Positions 62,192 through 64,000 of a DNA stretch of 64,000 nucleotides are shown here, in pieces. Location: the NCBI RefSeq assembly GCF_006874585.1, contig NZ_CP029761.1, forward strand, positions 1,809,001-1,873,000, in the 5' to 3' direction. The position numbers and the translations under genes were made by a program. The DNA is from Sphingomonas sp. IC081 (GTDB taxonomy: Bacteria > Pseudomonadota > Alphaproteobacteria > Sphingomonadales > Sphingomonadaceae). Within the stretch, counting starts at the first letter, position 1. Each line of letters starts with the position of its first letter. Below the pieces are notes generated by a model, which was not told where the DNA came from, did not search any database, and saw nothing but the letters and a program-made list of their open reading frames with translations.

Positions 62192-63163
62192 TCACCCCTG
62201 CCGCCCCTTCATCGAAAGGCGCCATTCGGGCGGATAATTAAGGTCATGGTTCTTCACGACCGTTCCAATCCCCTGCTGGAAGGTGCCGCCTTTCCCGAGA
62301 TTGACGTCATCGGTGCCGTCGTCCTTCATTAGCGGCAGCATGCCTTCGAGCCAGCCGGTCAGCAGGCTGCCCATGTATTCGCCGCGGTACTGTTTGTAGG
62401 CCTCGATAAAGGTCTTCTGAGCCACCACCACATCGGTCGGCCGGGTGATCGAGCAGGCATGTGCATACTTGGCGGTTTCCGCCTCCAGGCTGTCCCGCGG
62501 CACGACCGAATTCACGAAATTGCAGTTGGCCATCTCATCCGCTGTGAAGGGGCGGCCGGTAAACAGCATTTCGGAGAACCGGCGCAGCCCGACCATCTCC
62601 AGCCACTGCCACATGCGCGGCCCCCAACCGGCGTAGCGAAACGACGGATGTCCGAACAATGCGTCGTCAGACGAGACGATGATGTCGGCATCGGCGCACT
62701 GGTAGAAGTGCCAGCCATAGCAATAGCCCTTGGCCTCGATGATCGCGATCTTCTTGAATTCCTGCAATGGGCGGTTCCCGGAGCGCGCCTTGGCGTAATA
62801 GTCGGTCAGACCGTGCAAATAGCGGAAGGATCCTGGAGGCGGATATTTCACGTCGGGATCGTCGATTTCCATGTCGACCAGGAAGCCGTCGCCGGGCTTG
62901 GGATTGAGATAGAGATCGCCGTGTTCGTCGAGGTCGCCGCCACTGCCGAGATGGTCGCCCATGCCGCGGATGACCAGTACCTTTACGTCGTCGTCGATAT
63001 TAGCCTTGAACACGAGTTCAGCGAAACGCGCGCGCATGCCGATGGTCGCGGTATTGTGCTTGTCCAGCCGGTTGAAGGTGATCGTGGCGATCTTTGTAGC
63101 CAGGTCCTTTTCGTAGAGGACGTGGCTTTCGGCGACCTGCTTGTGGTCGGCTATTGTCTTCAT
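62192..63163 (-). CDS. Enoyl-CoA hydratase/isomerase family protein, long form
   Basis: A 323-residue crotonase, longer than usual. VLVIRGMGDHLGSGGDLDEHGDLY gives the first oxyanion hole and IAIIEAKGYCYGWHFYQCADADIIVSSDDALFGHPSF the second; an unusual insert (GDGFLVDMEIDDPDVKYPPPGSFRYL) sits between them. A long C-terminus extends from about residue 230. The long form resembles enzymes that hydrate bulky ring CoA esters, such as cyclohexene-carboxyl-CoA. It is 194 bases upstream of the AraC gene on the same strand. Confidence 0.85.
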   Translation of the reverse strand: MKTIADHKQVAESHVLYEKDLATKIATITFNRLDKHNTATIGMRARFAELVFKANIDDDVKVLVIRGMGDHLGSGGDLDEHGDLYLNPKPGDGFLVDMEIDDPDVKYPPPGSFRYLHGLTDYYAKARSGNRPLQEFKKIAIIEAKGYCYGWHFYQCADADIIVSSDDALFGHPSFRYAGWGPRMWQWLEMVGLRRFSEMLFTGRPFTADEMANCNFVNSVVPRDSLEAETAKYAHACSITRPTDVVVAQKTFIEAYKQYRGEYMGSLLTGWLEGMLPLMKDDGTDDVNLGKGGTFQQGIGTVVKNHDLNYPPEWRLSMKGRQG

Positions 63164-63337
63164 CGCGCTCTCCCGTGCCCTTGTCGGAGTCTTGACCGCC
63201 GGTCCTGCCCCTCGGGCTTGTCAGAGTGCTGCCACAGGCAAGCCAAGGGGGATTGGCATTAGACGCGGCACTGTCGATATTGGGCGCGCAGTACGAGAGG
63301 CGACCGATCGCCCGCATCATGGTGAAAGAGGACAACT

Positions 63338-64000
63338 ATGGTTCACGGCAACAGCTTCTTCAGCCTCGACGGCCCGCTCGACGTCGCACCGAGCGGCGGC
63401 CAGGTACGTGCTGCCAATTTCGCCGGACTTGCCAGGCTGGCGCGCAGTCAAGGTCGGGACGCCCGCGGCATCGTTGAGCGACACGGGATGGAAGCGCGCG
63501 TATTGATCGACCCGGAAAGCCTCGTCGCCCCGCAGCAGGTGGCGGATACGCTGGAATATTGCAGCACCCTGTTCGACGATCTGTTGTTCGGCCTTCACTT
63601 CGCCTCGACGCAGGACCCCGAAGTGTTCGGCTGCGTCACCGCACTGTGCCGCTCGGCCCCTACCGTGCGCGCCGGCATCCGCTGCCTGATCGAGTTCCTG
63701 CCGGTCGTCCACGCGCCGGACTGCGAGGTCGTGCTGATCGAAGGACGCGAAACCGCAGAACTCACCTGGCTGGTGAACACCGACATCGGGGTCAACGATC
63801 AGGCCAATTATCAGGCGGCAATGCTCAACCTCAAACTGCTGCAATCGATCGGCGGCCCTGCCTTCAGGCCAAGCTGGGTGAGCCTGTCCGCCGACCCTCG
63901 AAACAGCGACCTGCCGGAAATCGAAAAGCTGCTGGGCTGCAAGGTACGCGGGCAATCCCAGCGCAATTCGGTGGCCTTTCCAGTTTCCGCACTTGAACAA
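63338..64000 (+). CDS. AraC-family regulator, N-terminal part, runs off window
   Basis: A frame open from the ATG at 63338 (AAAGAGGA eight bases upstream) to the window edge, 221 codons. It matches the arabinose-binding-type N-terminal domain of the OruR/ArgR-like AraC subgroup (AANFAGLARLARSQGRDARGIVERHG, then DDLLFGLHFASTQDPEVFG and EFLPVVHAPDCEV). The helix-turn-helix lies outside the window. It is divergent from the long enoyl-CoA hydratase and probably regulates it. Confidence 0.85.
   Translation, partial: MVHGNSFFSLDGPLDVAPSGGQVRAANFAGLARLARSQGRDARGIVERHGMEARVLIDPESLVAPQQVADTLEYCSTLFDDLLFGLHFASTQDPEVFGCVTALCRSAPTVRAGIRCLIEFLPVVHAPDCEVVLIEGRETAELTWLVNTDIGVNDQANYQAAMLNLKLLQSIGGPAFRPSWVSLSADPRNSDLPEIEKLLGCKVRGQSQRNSVAFPVSALEQ

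Noticed and set aside
1..64000. CRISPR array
   Set aside because: No series of regularly spaced 25-40 base repeats was seen anywhere.

Overview
The window is high-GC DNA from an alphaproteobacterium, most likely a sphingomonad of the Novosphingobium/Sphingobium type. The pointers are the PrsK/PrsR kinase-regulator pair next to a TIGR03013-type sugar transferase, a catabolic region with 3-ketosteroid-dehydrogenase-like flavoproteins and paired acyl-CoA dehydrogenases, and the general gene content. The species cannot be fixed from the sequence alone.

Bases 1 to about 18,460 are accessory DNA that looks like a defence island. It opens with the 5' part of a frameshifted tyrosine recombinase, followed by an orphan MbcA/ParS-like antitoxin-fold gene, an N-terminally cut rmuC and a complete IS21-family element (2221-4816). 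To the right of the IS lies a three-gene, translationally coupled operon on the minus strand: a TerB-domain protein, a DUF2791-type ATPase and an Lhr-like helicase. I read this as a Shango anti-phage system whose last gene ends exactly at the IS edge. Next is a two-gene unit (HTH-ImmA/IrrE metallopeptidase plus PIN nuclease), transcribed divergently from a five-gene type III CBASS operon: CD-NTase, HORMA, TRIP13-like ATPase, a SLOG plus deoxyribosyltransferase/TIR-like effector, and a DEDDh exonuclease. The island ends with a decayed vapBC pair and a candidate attachment site made of tandem repeats, a 17-bp inverted repeat and a tRNA 3'-end fragment.

Bases 18.5-35 kb look like ordinary chromosome: a small HTH protein behind an 11-bp-phased repeat array, an extensin-like protein, an APC amino-acid permease, panB, a GNAT, the PrsR/PrsK/EpsB-like exopolysaccharide block, an M20 amidohydrolase, a winged-helix/TPR membrane protein, tRNA-Leu(CAA), an inositol monophosphatase and efp with a small secreted partner.

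Bases 35-64 kb are dominated by lipid/steroid-like catabolism: three SDRs, two pairs of acyl-CoA dehydrogenase subunits, two KstD-family flavoproteins, a Rieske ferredoxin, an acyl-CoA ligase, two enoyl-CoA hydratases, TPP-dependent E1 alpha/beta subunits and two AraC regulators. These genes would together activate, dehydrogenate, hydrate and oxidise a CoA-linked polycyclic substrate; the actual substrate is inference. Interspersed are housekeeping or stress genes: a CDF transporter, cytochrome c, an exported KatG, a lipoprotein, an L,D-transpeptidase, a DUF1570-like peptidase and a ParD-like/methionine aminopeptidase pair. A MITE-like element and REP-type palindromes are also present.
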